A stretch of DNA of 64,000 nucleotides from NCBI RefSeq assembly GCF_016464425.1, contig NZ_JADDKQ010000008.1, forward strand, positions 1 through 64,000, given 5' to 3'. The translations under genes and the position numbers were made by a program. This DNA is from Actinotalea solisilvae (GTDB taxonomy: Bacteria > Actinomycetota > Actinomycetes > Actinomycetales > Cellulomonadaceae). The notes beneath the pieces are model-generated. The model had not been told where the DNA came from. It was given only the letters and a program-made list of their open reading frames with translations, and searched no databases. Shown here one piece after another: positions 52,741-60,460 of this stretch. Position 1 is the stretch's first letter. Every line of letters begins with the position of its first letter.

Positions 52741-54555
52741 TCAGGTGCCGGCGGGACCGGCGGCCGCGGGGGAGCCCTCGGGCGACCCGGGCTTGAGGCC
52801 GCCGCCGGGGTTGTCCGGACCCAGGTCGACGAGCGGCGTGATGTCCGGGACGCGCAGGCGCGCGGCCTCGGCCGAGGCGTCGTCGGGCTCGTGGGACGCG
52901 GCCTCCTCGGCCTCGCACCGCGCGCGGTAGGCGGCGACCTCGGCCGCCCGCCGCTCGGCGGACCAGCCGAGGCGCTCGCCGACCAGCTCGGCGATCTCCT
53001 CGACGGCGGCGAGGCCGCGGTCGCGCTGCTCGTAGACGAGGCGCGTGCGGTGGACCATGACGTCCTCGAGGTGGAGCACGCCCTCGTGGCTGGCCGCGTA
53101 CGCGACCTCCGCCCGCAGGTAGGCCGGCGCGCCCTCGAGCGGGCGGCCGAGCGACGGGTCGGCCTCGACCATGTCGATGAGGTCGGTGAGCAGCGAGCCG
53201 TAGCGGTGGAGCAGGTGGTCGACCATGAACCGCGTCCACCCGTGCGTCCGGGCGATCCGCTTGGCCTGCCGCTGGAGCACGGCGTGGCCCTCGGCCCCCG
53301 CGAGCGGGATGCGGTCCGTGATCGACGGGAGCGCCTTGGCGCGCTCGCCGATCGCGAAGTCGACGGCGTCCTTGGCCATGACGCGGTAGGTCGTGAGCTT
53401 GCCGCCCGCGATCACGGTGAGGCCGGGGGTCGGCGAGGCGACGGTGTGCTCGCGCGACACCTTCGCCGACGACGTGCCCTCCTTGGTGCCCGGCTGGAGC
53501 AGGGGCCTCAGGCCCGCCCACGTGCCGATGATGTCGTCGCGCGTGATCGGGTCGGCGAGCACCGCGTTGGCGTGCTCGATGACGTAGTCGATGTCGGCCG
53601 CCGTCGCCACGGGGTGGACGAGCTCCTGCTCCCACGGGGTGTCCGTGGTCCCGATGACCCAGTAGCGGGACCACGGGATGACGAACAGGACGCTCTTCTC
53701 GGTCTGCAGGATCAGCCCGACGTCGCCGCGGATGCGCTCGCGCGGCACGACGATGTGGATGCCCTTGGAGGCGAGGACCCGCAGGCCGCCCTCGTCGCCC
53801 GCGAGCGCCTCGGTCTCCTCGGTCCACACGCCCGTGGCGTTGATGACCTGGTCGGCGTGGACGGTGATGCGGCGGCCGGTCTCGAGGTCCTGCACGACGG
53901 CGCCGTTGACCACGCCCGTCGCGCGGCGCGTGAGGTCGACGACCTGCGTGCGGCTCGCGGCGTGGGCGCCGTACGTGACCGCGGTCCGGACGATCGTCGT
54001 GACCAGGCGCGCGTCGTCGACGCTCGCGTCCCAGTAGCGGACCGCGCCGACGGCGGCGTCGTGCCGCAGGTCGGGGAAGAGCCGCTCCATGCCCGTCCGG
54101 GTCACGTGGCGGTGCCACGGCATCGCGCGGTTGCCGGGTGCGACGCTCGCGAGCACGTCGTAGAGGGCGACGCCGGCGCCGACGTACGCGCGCTCCCAGA
54201 CGCGGTTGGTCAGTGGGTAGAGGAACGAGACGGGGCGCACGAGGTGCGGGGCGATCTTCTTGAGCAGCAGGTCGCGCTCGGTGAGGGCCTCGTGCACCAG
54301 GTGGAAGTCGAGCATCTGGAGGTAGCGCAGGCCGCCGTGGACGAGCTTGCTCGACCGGCTCGAGGTGCCGCTCGACCAGTCCTGCGCCTCGACGATGCCG
54401 ACCCGCAGGCCGCGCGTCACGGCGTCGAGCGCGATGCCCGCCCCCGTGACACCTCCGCCGATGACCAGGACGTCCAGCTCCTCGCCGGCTCCCGACCGCT
54501 CGAGCGCGTCGAGCGCGTCCTCGCGTGACTGTGGCGTCAGTGCCGCTGTCCTCAC
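52741..54555 (-). CDS. glpD: Aerobic glycerol-3-phosphate dehydrogenase
   Basis: A 604-residue FAD flavoprotein oxidising glycerol 3-phosphate to dihydroxyacetone phosphate and feeding electrons to quinone. FAD-binding GGGVTGAG is at 33-40, SSRSSKLVHGGLRYL near 70-85, and GGKLTTYR near 395; the C-terminal DAO_C domain covers residues about 420-540, with a Pro/Gly-rich tail. GTG 54555 follows AGGAGGAGG. First gene of the operon; divergent from the SorC-type regulator. Confidence 0.96.
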   Translation of the reverse strand: MRTAALTPQSREDALDALERSGAGEELDVLVIGGGVTGAGIALDAVTRGLRVGIVEAQDWSSGTSSRSSKLVHGGLRYLQMLDFHLVHEALTERDLLLKKIAPHLVRPVSFLYPLTNRVWERAYVGAGVALYDVLASVAPGNRAMPWHRHVTRTGMERLFPDLRHDAAVGAVRYWDASVDDARLVTTIVRTAVTYGAHAASRTQVVDLTRRATGVVNGAVVQDLETGRRITVHADQVINATGVWTEETEALAGDEGGLRVLASKGIHIVVPRERIRGDVGLILQTEKSVLFVIPWSRYWVIGTTDTPWEQELVHPVATAADIDYVIEHANAVLADPITRDDIIGTWAGLRPLLQPGTKEGTSSAKVSREHTVASPTPGLTVIAGGKLTTYRVMAKDAVDFAIGERAKALPSITDRIPLAGAEGHAVLQRQAKRIARTHGWTRFMVDHLLHRYGSLLTDLIDMVEADPSLGRPLEGAPAYLRAEVAYAASHEGVLHLEDVMVHRTRLVYEQRDRGLAAVEEIAELVGERLGWSAERRAAEVAAYRARCEAEEAASHEPDDASAEAARLRVPDITPLVDLGPDNPGGGLKPGSPEGSPAAAGPAGT

Positions 54556-54662
54556 GGTGCCTCCTCCTGCCCCGGACCGATCCGGGGACGGATGTCGCAC
54601 GTGCAGGCGCCCCGGGGGACGGAGATCGTCCCGGTGGCAGGGTGTCGGTCGCGCGACAGCCC

Positions 54663-54668
54663 TATGCT
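54663..54668 (+). promoter_or_regulatory. -10-like TATGCT box
   Basis: TATGCT about 125 bases before the SorC start; transcription from near 54675 would place the palindrome at 54699-54712 just downstream. Confidence 0.4.
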
Positions 54669-54698
54669 GGCGATGCCCGAACGAACGCGCAACCCAGG

Positions 54699-54712
54699 TG
54701 CACGAACGTGCA
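54699..54712. promoter_or_regulatory. Candidate operator of the glycerol regulator
   Basis: Inverted repeat TGCACG-AA-CGTGCA with perfect 6-bp arms in the 237-base divergent region between glpD and the SorC-type gene. A related CGAACG sequence is seen at 54678-54686. Confidence 0.6.
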
Positions 54713-54792
54713 GCGCGCCGACGGGGGGCCCACGGCGACGGCGCCGCGCGGCCTTCGCAGCGAGCCCCGACGACGGCCCGAGGAGGTGCCCG

Positions 54793-55761
54793 GTGATCGA
54801 CGACGACGGCGCTGACGTGCGGGAGGACGTGCTCCGGGCGGCCTCGATGTACTACCTCCAGGACCTCAAGATGGAGGTCATCGCGCGGCACCTCGGGACG
54901 TCGCGCTCGACGGTCTCGCGGCTGATCAAGCGTGCGCGCGAGACCGGGCTGGTCGAGATCACGCTGCGGCCCGGCCGCACGCGCGCCCCGGGCCTGCGCC
55001 AGACCATCGCGCGCCGCTACGGCATCGAGGCCTACGTGACGCCCGTGGCGGACTCCGCCACGGAGATCGAGCGGCTCGACCAGGTCGCGATCACGACGGC
55101 CAAGCTCATCGGCACGTGGTTCGACTCCGACATGGTGCTCGGCATCGCGTGGGGCACGACGCTCGCCGCCGTCGGGCGCCGGCTCACGCCCAAGGCGACG
55201 CGCGGGAGCGCCGTCGTGCAGCTCAACGGCGCCGCGAACACGCGCACGTCCGGCATCGAGTACGCGAGCGACCTCATCACGGGCTTCGGCGCGGCCTTCG
55301 ACGCGACCGTCCACCACTTCCCCGTGCCCGCGTTCTTCGACTACCCGGAGACGAAGGCCGCGATGTGGCGCGAGCGCTCGGTGCGTCGCGTGCTCGACGT
55401 GCAGCGGCGCGCCGACATCGCGCTCTTCGGCGTCGGCGCCGTGGGCGGTGGGCTGCCGAGCCACGTGTACTCGGCGGGCTACCTGGACCAGGAGGACGTC
55501 GCGCTGCTGCACGACGAGGGCGTCGTCGGGGACGTGTGCACCGTGTTCCTGCGCGCCGACGGCAGCTACGAGGACGTCGCGCTCAACGCGCGGGCGACGG
55601 GCCCGACGCCCGTCGAGCTCCAGCGCATCCCGCGTCGGGTCTGCGCGGTCGCGGGGGACAACAAGGTGGTCCCGCTGCGCGCCGCGCTCGCGGCGGGCGT
55701 CGTCACGGACCTGGTGGTCGACGAGCTCACGGCCGAGGCCCTCATGGCCGACGAGGCCTGA
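54793..55761 (+). CDS. SorC/DeoR-type sugar-binding transcriptional regulator
   Basis: A 322-residue regulator. The N-terminal HTH (LKMEVIARHLGTSRSTVSRLIKRARE, quoted in part as VIARHLGTSRSTVSRLIK) lies in residues about 18-42, and the rest is a sugar-phosphate-binding SorC domain (GIAWGTTLAAVGRRL; GVGAVGGGLPSH; GDNKVVPLRAAL). GTG 54793 has AGGAGGT with five bases between. Divergent from glpD, so it is the probable glycerol/glycerol-phosphate-responsive regulator of glpDFK. In E. coli that role is played by a DeoR protein GlpR instead. Confidence 0.88.
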   Translation: MIDDDGADVREDVLRAASMYYLQDLKMEVIARHLGTSRSTVSRLIKRARETGLVEITLRPGRTRAPGLRQTIARRYGIEAYVTPVADSATEIERLDQVAITTAKLIGTWFDSDMVLGIAWGTTLAAVGRRLTPKATRGSAVVQLNGAANTRTSGIEYASDLITGFGAAFDATVHHFPVPAFFDYPETKAAMWRERSVRRVLDVQRRADIALFGVGAVGGGLPSHVYSAGYLDQEDVALLHDEGVVGDVCTVFLRADGSYEDVALNARATGPTPVELQRIPRRVCAVAGDNKVVPLRAALAAGVVTDLVVDELTAEALMADEA

Positions 55762-55815
55762 GCGTCCCCCGGGTGCGCCGGCGGGACGGGTCTTCCGGTG
55801 GGCGCGCGACCGTCC

Positions 55816-55821
55816 TAGCCT
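55816..55821 (+). promoter_or_regulatory. -10-like TAGCCT box
   Basis: CCTAGCCTGCG about 95 bases upstream of GTG 55914. Confidence 0.45.
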
Positions 55822-55913
55822 GCGAGGCGCCGGTGCACGCCGTGCGCCGGGCGGCGGCGAGAGCCGTCGTCGTCCGGGCGTCGCCCGCACGCCCCGCCCC
55901 ACCGGAGGTCGCC

Positions 55914-56243
55914 GTGCGCCGTCCCCGTCCTGCCGCCGTCGTCGCCCCGCTGCTCGCCGCCGCCCTGGTCGGCGGCCTCGCGTCCGGCGCTGCGGCCGCC
56001 CCGAAGCCCCGCCCGAGCGACCCCGCCACCTGGGAGTACGGCGGTGTGTACGCCTGCTCCAAGGAGAGCGTGCCCCCGCGCACCTACACCTGGACCAAGG
56101 CGTCGGCGCTGGCGTTCGTCGTCATCCGGCACGGCGGCGACTACTTCGTCAGCGATCTCGGCGACGCCAACGAGGGCGACCGCACCTACACGTTCACGAC
56201 GAGCATCCGCTTCGTCATCTCGTGCGAGTTCACCGACGCGTGA
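55914..56243 (+). CDS. Small secreted protein
   Basis: A 109-residue precursor: basic start, hydrophobic signal segment (AAVVAPLLAAALVGGLASGAAAA) with AxA-type cleavage near residue 29, then a mature domain of about 80 residues with two Cys (YACSKES and ISCEFTDA) at opposite ends, likely a disulfide. Strands around AFVVIRHGGDYFVSDLGD suggest a beta-rich domain. No family recognised. GTG 55914 follows GGAGG. Next gene begins 4 bases after its stop. Confidence 0.68.
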   Translation: MRRPRPAAVVAPLLAAALVGGLASGAAAAPKPRPSDPATWEYGGVYACSKESVPPRTYTWTKASALAFVVIRHGGDYFVSDLGDANEGDRTYTFTTSIRFVISCEFTDA

Positions 56244-56247
56244 GCAG

Positions 56248-56835
56248 GTGAGCACGCGCGAGCGGCTCGTCGCGTGGCGGGGCGTCGACCCCGACCGCGT
56301 CGACGCCGCGCGCGTCGTGCTGCACGACGACCGGCTGAGCGCGTGGGGGACGAGCTGCGCCGGCGACCACACGACGGCGTACCGCCTCGTCACCGGCGCG
56401 GGCTGGGTCACGCGCGAGCTGGACGTGACGTGCCGCGACGCCGCGGGCGAGCGCCGGCTCGAGCTGCGCCGGGCCGACGACGGCCGCTGGTCGGCCCGGC
56501 GGTGGTCCCGGGGTCAGGAGACGCCCGTGACGCTGCCCGACCTCGACGGTGCGCTCGACTGCGACCTGGCGCTGTGCCCGCTGACGAACACGATGCCGCT
56601 GCTGCGCCTCCGCGCCGCCGGGACCGAGGCCACGGGCGCACTGGTCATGGCGTGGGTCGCGGTGCCGGGCCTCGAGGTGCTCGCGTCCGAGCAGCGGTAC
56701 GGGCCGTCGACCCCCACGCCCGACGGCGGCGCCGCGGTGCGGTTCGCGACGGACGGCTTCGCGGCGACGATCGTCGTCGACGCCGACGGGCTGGTCGTCG
56801 ACTACCCCGGCATCGGCCGCCGCCTCACGGGCTGA
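56248..56835 (+). CDS. Putative glycolipid-binding protein (DUF1089-like)
   Basis: A 195-residue beta-rich protein resembling the PF06475 glycolipid-binding group: VAWRGVDPDRVDAARVVLHDDRL at the start, YRLVTGAGWVTRELDV, LDCDLALCPLTNTMPLLRL in the middle and FAATIVVDADGLVVDYPG at the end. Family role is poorly known. GTG 56248 starts 4 bases after the preceding stop, without a strong ribosome site, suggesting translational coupling. Confidence 0.75.
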   Translation: MSTRERLVAWRGVDPDRVDAARVVLHDDRLSAWGTSCAGDHTTAYRLVTGAGWVTRELDVTCRDAAGERRLELRRADDGRWSARRWSRGQETPVTLPDLDGALDCDLALCPLTNTMPLLRLRAAGTEATGALVMAWVAVPGLEVLASEQRYGPSTPTPDGGAAVRFATDGFAATIVVDADGLVVDYPGIGRRLTG

Positions 56836-56844
56836 GGGTCTGCC

Positions 56845-57918
56845 TCAGCCCGGGGCGCGCTCGTCGTCGTGGGTGTGCCGGTGCTCCGTGTCGGGGTAGT
56901 GCGCGTGCGTGTGGGTGAGCACCGCGTGCCGATGGCGGTGCCGGTGGCCGCGCGCGGGCACCGGCTCGTCGTGCTCGTGGTCGTGCTCGTGGTGCGCGTC
57001 GTGGACGTGCCAGTGGTCGTGCTCGGTCGCGGGGTGCGTGTGCTCGTGCGCGTGCTCCTCGGACAGGTGCAGCCAGGTGCCGAGCGCCATGAGCGCGGCG
57101 GCGACGGCGAGCGGCCAGGTGAGCGGCTCGCCGAGCGCGAGCGCGAGGACCGCGCCGAAGAACGGCGCGACCGAGAAGTACGCGCCCGCCCGGGCCGTCC
57201 CGACGTGCCGCAGGCCCACGATGAACAGGACGAGGCTGACGCCGTAGGCGACGAAGCCGACGGCGGCCGCCGCAGCCACCGTCCCCGGCCCGGGCAGGCG
57301 GGAGCCCAGCGCGAGCGCGAGCGGGAGGTTGACCGACCCCGCGACCGCACCCTTGACCATCGCGAGCCAGCCCGCGTCGGTCAGCGCGACCTTGCGCGTG
57401 AGGTTGTTGTCGAGGCCCCAGCACGCGCACGCGCCGAGCACGGCGAGCGAGGGCCACACGCTCCCCGCCTCGACCGACTGCCCACCGACGCTGAGGACGA
57501 CGGCGCCCGCGACGATCGCGACCATGCCGAGCGCGACGCGGCGGTCGACGTTCTCGCGGAACACGAACCACGCGAGCAGCGCGGTGAACACGCCCTCGGC
57601 GTTGAGCAGCAACGACGCGCCCGACGCCGGCATGCCCGCGAGCCCGACCATGAGGAGGACGGGCGCGACGGCGCCGCCCGCCGCCACGGCCCCGACGAGC
57701 GGTGGCAGGTCCGACCGCGCGGGCCGCACCCGAGGCGCCCGCCGCACCCGCCGGACGAGCGCCAGGCCGGTCCCGCTGCCGAGGTAGAGCAGCCCGGCGA
57801 GCAGCCACGGCGACGTCTCGCCGAGCAGCAGCTTGGCCAGCGGCGTGCCCGCGCCGAACAGCACGGCCGACGCGAGTGCCGCCTGAACGCCGCGGTTGCG
57901 CAGTCCGGTGGTGGTCAC
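56845..57918 (-). CDS. DMT/EamA transporter with histidine-rich C-terminal tail
   Basis: A 357-residue membrane protein: two EamA repeats with about ten helices (LLAGLLYLGSGTGLALVRRV in the first; ACACWGLDNNLTRKVALTDAG in the second), then a 74-residue hydrophilic tail from about residue 284 with 24 histidines in runs such as HEHDHEHDE and HRHRHRH. Such tails bind Zn, Ni, Co or Cu in other transporters, so this could move or sense a metal; DMT proteins otherwise export metabolites. GTG 57918 follows AGAGGA. Divergent from argA with 33 bases between starts. Confidence 0.85.
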   Translation of the reverse strand: MTTTGLRNRGVQAALASAVLFGAGTPLAKLLLGETSPWLLAGLLYLGSGTGLALVRRVRRAPRVRPARSDLPPLVGAVAAGGAVAPVLLMVGLAGMPASGASLLLNAEGVFTALLAWFVFRENVDRRVALGMVAIVAGAVVLSVGGQSVEAGSVWPSLAVLGACACWGLDNNLTRKVALTDAGWLAMVKGAVAGSVNLPLALALGSRLPGPGTVAAAAAVGFVAYGVSLVLFIVGLRHVGTARAGAYFSVAPFFGAVLALALGEPLTWPLAVAAALMALGTWLHLSEEHAHEHTHPATEHDHWHVHDAHHEHDHEHDEPVPARGHRHRHRHAVLTHTHAHYPDTEHRHTHDDERAPG

Positions 57919-57939
57919 GGCCCATCCTCTCGCGTGCCC

Positions 57940-57945
57940 TAGCGT
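57940..57945 (+). promoter_or_regulatory. -10-like TAGCGT box for argA
   Basis: TAGCGT ending 6 bases before GTG 57952; leaderless start expected. Confidence 0.65.
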
Positions 57946-57951
57946 GACCCC

Positions 57952-58494
57952 GTGACGTCCGCCGACCCCTCGACCCGCGCCGCCGCGCCCGAGCAGCCGT
58001 ACGAGATCCGGCCGGCCCTGCCGCGCGACGTCCGCGAGATCCGCGACCTCGTCGAGCCGTACGCGCAGCAGCGGATCCTGCTCGCGAAGGAGCTCGTCGG
58101 CTACTACGAGTCGGTCCAGGAGTTCGAGGTCGCGCAGGACGCGACGGGCGCGCTCATCGGCTGCGGCGCCGTGCACGTCATGTGGGCCGACCTCGCCGAG
58201 GTGCGCACGCTCGCGGTGCACCCCGCGTGGCGCGGTCGCGGCGTCGGCCACGCGCTGCTCGGCTCGCTCGTCGAGCGCGCGCGCCGGCTGGGGCTGAAGC
58301 GGCTCTTCTGCCTCACGTTCGAGGTCGACTTCTTCGCCGCGCACGGCTTCCGCGCGATCGCGGGCACGCCCGTGGACACGGAGGTCTACGCCGAGCTGCT
58401 GCGCTCGCACGACGACGGCGTCGCGGAGTTCCTCGACCTCGCGCGCGTGAAGCCGAACACGCTGGGCAACACACGGATGCTGCTCGACCTCTGA
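57952..58494 (+). CDS. argA: Amino-acid N-acetyltransferase, short GNAT type
   Basis: A 180-residue GNAT protein. The pattern DLVEPYAQQRILLAKELVGYYESVQEF (quoted in part: PYAQQRILLAKELVGYY) then GCGAVHVMWADLAEVRTLAVHP, the acetyl-CoA loop RGRGVGHALL and a C-terminal RLFCLTFEVDFFAAHGF match the short N-acetylglutamate synthases of actinobacteria such as M. tuberculosis Rv2747. It makes N-acetylglutamate, the first step of arginine synthesis. No other arg genes are near. Start fixed by a TAGCGT box. Confidence 0.85.
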   Translation: MTSADPSTRAAAPEQPYEIRPALPRDVREIRDLVEPYAQQRILLAKELVGYYESVQEFEVAQDATGALIGCGAVHVMWADLAEVRTLAVHPAWRGRGVGHALLGSLVERARRLGLKRLFCLTFEVDFFAAHGFRAIAGTPVDTEVYAELLRSHDDGVAEFLDLARVKPNTLGNTRMLLDL

Positions 58495-58546
58495 GCGGCC
58501 CCTGACCCGGGTGTCACACCGGGGCGTCGTCGCACTCCTCACGGGT

Positions 58547-59446
58547 ATGGACGCCTCGACCCAGACCCCCAGCGACATCCCCACCGCGCTCGCCGCCCTC
58601 TCCGCCGCGGGCGTCACCGCCGCGCCGCCCCTCGAGGCGGCCGTCACCGACGCCCAGTGGCTCGTCTACGCCAGCTCGGGCGTCACCAGGACCGGGACGC
58701 TCGGCGCCTTGGGCGCGGCGATCCCGCAGCAGACCTTCGGGCTCGACCGGGAGTGGTTCAACGTCGTCCCGCTCGGCGGCGGCCGCGTCGCGTTCCAGCG
58801 CGGCGATCTGCTCACCGTCGGGGAGGTCCTGCCCGACGGCTCGTGCGTCGACGTCCGCGACAACCACCAGGTTCCGATCAACCACAGCCTGGTCGCCGTC
58901 GGCGCAGACATGGTCATCTCGTACCTCGTGCAGACCGGGCCGCACGGGTACGTCGGCCGCGCCATCATCGGCCGCATCCGACCCGACGGCGCGTACGTGC
59001 AGCTCAGCGAGTCGCACCTGTGGGACTTCTGGACGCACATCGTCCCCGTGCAGGACGGGCTCGTGCTCTTCTACAACGCGGAGACGAGGCTGGCGGCCAC
59101 GGGGCGCGTCACCCCCGACGGCGGCTTCGCGGACCTGCAGAACCACCCTGGCTTCGACCCGTGGACCCACGTCCTGCCCGCCGCCGACGGCACCCTGTTC
59201 TTCTTCCACAAGCCGAGCGGCGCTGCCGCGACCGGCCGCGTCGAGGCCGACGGCGGGTTCACCAACCTGCGCAGCGGCACGCCGTTCCTCGGGGGCTGGG
59301 GCTTCACGCCGACGCGCGACGGGCGCATGCTCATCGCCCCGCCGCAGGGCGGGCAGCTCGTCGCGCGGTTCCCGGTGGACGGGTGGCTCGCCGACGCGCG
59401 CCCGGTCGCGGGGCGCGTGCCGCCGGGCGCGGTGTTCGTGCGCTAG
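58547..59446 (+). CDS. Repeat protein with five ~44-residue units, propeller-like
   Basis: A 299-residue cytoplasmic-looking protein (no signal). After a helical lead of about 49 residues come five tandem units at residues 50-91, 92-141, 142-185, 186-229 and 230-273. The third and fourth are each exactly 44 residues with the pattern G-R-(I/V)-x-x-DG(A/G)(Y/F)xxL...WTH(I/V)(V/L)P..DG..(F)(F/Y).....AAT. A five-unit layout of this repeat length recalls five-bladed tachylectin-like beta-propellers (inference). ATG 58547 is chosen over GTG 58511. It ends in the stop shared with a convergent gene. Confidence 0.7.
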   Translation: MDASTQTPSDIPTALAALSAAGVTAAPPLEAAVTDAQWLVYASSGVTRTGTLGALGAAIPQQTFGLDREWFNVVPLGGGRVAFQRGDLLTVGEVLPDGSCVDVRDNHQVPINHSLVAVGADMVISYLVQTGPHGYVGRAIIGRIRPDGAYVQLSESHLWDFWTHIVPVQDGLVLFYNAETRLAATGRVTPDGGFADLQNHPGFDPWTHVLPAADGTLFFFHKPSGAAATGRVEADGGFTNLRSGTPFLGGWGFTPTRDGRMLIAPPQGGQLVARFPVDGWLADARPVAGRVPPGAVFVR

Positions 59447-59823
59447 GGGCCGAGATCCTCGGAGATCCACGGGACGAGGTTCGGGTTCCGCGGGGCGAAG
59501 ACGACGCGGTACGGCCGCGGTGAGGCGCCGGCGTCCGGCGGCAGGTCGATGCGGGTGCGGCCGAGGAGCGCGGCGCGGCGCGTGCGGACCGTCTTCCACG
59601 AGCCGTCCGCCGCGCGCCGCTGCAGGGCCACGGTGCCGGGGATGGCGGTGACCAGCACGGTGCTCGACGCGGTCCCGCGCCGCAGGGCAGTCCGGCGCGC
59701 GCGCTCCCGCACGCGGCGGCTCACGGCGCCGATCGGCGCCGCGACGCCCATGGACGCGCCCATGCCACCCGAGCTCATCGGCACGGACACAGCGACGGTC
59801 GGTCGGTCGATCGGCTCGGTCAT
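59443..59823 (-). CDS. Hypothetical protein
   Basis: A 126-residue protein. The first 35 residues are Gly/Met/Pro-rich (VSVPMSSGGMGASMGVAAPIG), then an Arg-rich helix and a beta-rich end (TVALQRRAADGSWKTVRTRR, RPYRVVFAPRNPNLVPW) that resembles one strand pair of an Ig-like or FN3-like fold. No signal peptide. ATG 59823 follows GAGGGGG, and a TAGCCT box lies upstream on the minus strand. It overlaps the convergent propeller-like gene by 4 bases. Could be a partner of that protein (inference). Confidence 0.55.
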   Translation of the reverse strand: MTEPIDRPTVAVSVPMSSGGMGASMGVAAPIGAVSRRVRERARRTALRRGTASSTVLVTAIPGTVALQRRAADGSWKTVRTRRAALLGRTRIDLPPDAGASPRPYRVVFAPRNPNLVPWISEDLGP

Positions 59824-59951
59824 CGGGGCCCCCTCGCCCGTGCGGTCACTCGTGCGTCGGCGTCACGCCGGGGTCTACTTCCGGACCTTCTCGAACCCGC
59901 TGCGCGGGACGACCCGAGCGTGCCCTCACCGTCCGGTCGGCCGACGGACCC

Positions 59952-59957
59952 AGGCTA
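59952..59957 (-). promoter_or_regulatory. -10-like TAGCCT box
   Basis: Minus-strand TAGCCT about 130 bases before the start of the 126-residue gene. Confidence 0.35.
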
Positions 59958-60023
59958 GACGGCGCGGGCCGCCAGCGGCTGCGCCGACGGGGTGACGCCG
60001 TCGCGCCGCGTGCCACGTCGCCC

Positions 60024-60029
60024 TACCCT
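60024..60029 (+). promoter_or_regulatory. -10-like TACCCT box
   Basis: TACCCT ending 7 bases before GTG 60037. Confidence 0.6.
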
Positions 60030-60036
60030 TCGCGGC

Positions 60037-60408
60037 GTGGACCTCGATCGACGCCTGGCCGAAGCGCGTGAGCACGACACGGCGACGTGGGCCGTGCTCC
60101 TCGAGCACGGGATGCAGGACGGGGCGCCGTTGACGATCGACAGCTTCTTCCACGCGGACGACGAGGCGCGTGCCCGGTCGCTCGCTGCGGTCCTGACCGA
60201 CGCCGGTGCGCCCGCGACCGTCGAGGCGTCCCAGGAGCGGGCCGGTCTCTTCCGCAAGAAGACGGTCTGGTCGGTGCAGTGGACCGCGTCGTTGTGGGCC
60301 GCATCGCTCGAGGACGTCATCGAGCACTCGGCGACGATGCTGCGGCTCGCGGACGCCGAGGGTGTCGAGTACGACGGCTGGGGCGCCCAGGTGCCGTCGA
60401 GCGAGTGA
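60037..60408 (+). CDS. RraB-like (ribonuclease E inhibitor RraB family) protein
   Basis: A 123-residue protein with the RraB/PF06877 pattern: EHGMQDGAPLTIDSFFHADDEARARSLAAVL early and LADAEGVEYDGWG near the end. In enterobacteria RraB binds RNase E; in other phyla this family is widely spread and its target is not known, and actinobacterial RNase E differs. GTG 60037 is chosen over ATG 59992 because a TACCCT box ends 7 bases upstream. Confidence 0.75.
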   Translation: MDLDRRLAEAREHDTATWAVLLEHGMQDGAPLTIDSFFHADDEARARSLAAVLTDAGAPATVEASQERAGLFRKKTVWSVQWTASLWAASLEDVIEHSATMLRLADAEGVEYDGWGAQVPSSE

Positions 60409-60460
60409 GCGGCGGCCAGGGCTCACTCGAGGAGGTGTGCGCCCGGAACCGCCCCGAGGC

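Noticed and set aside
51859..54528. 889-codon plus-strand frame opposite glpF and glpD
   Set aside because: Antisense shadow with Asp/Arg/Val/Gly-rich translation; glpF and glpD are complete on the other strand.
59992..60036. ATG 59992 as start of the RraB-like gene
   Set aside because: Would add an Arg/Pro-rich extension; the TACCCT box and family start support GTG 60037.
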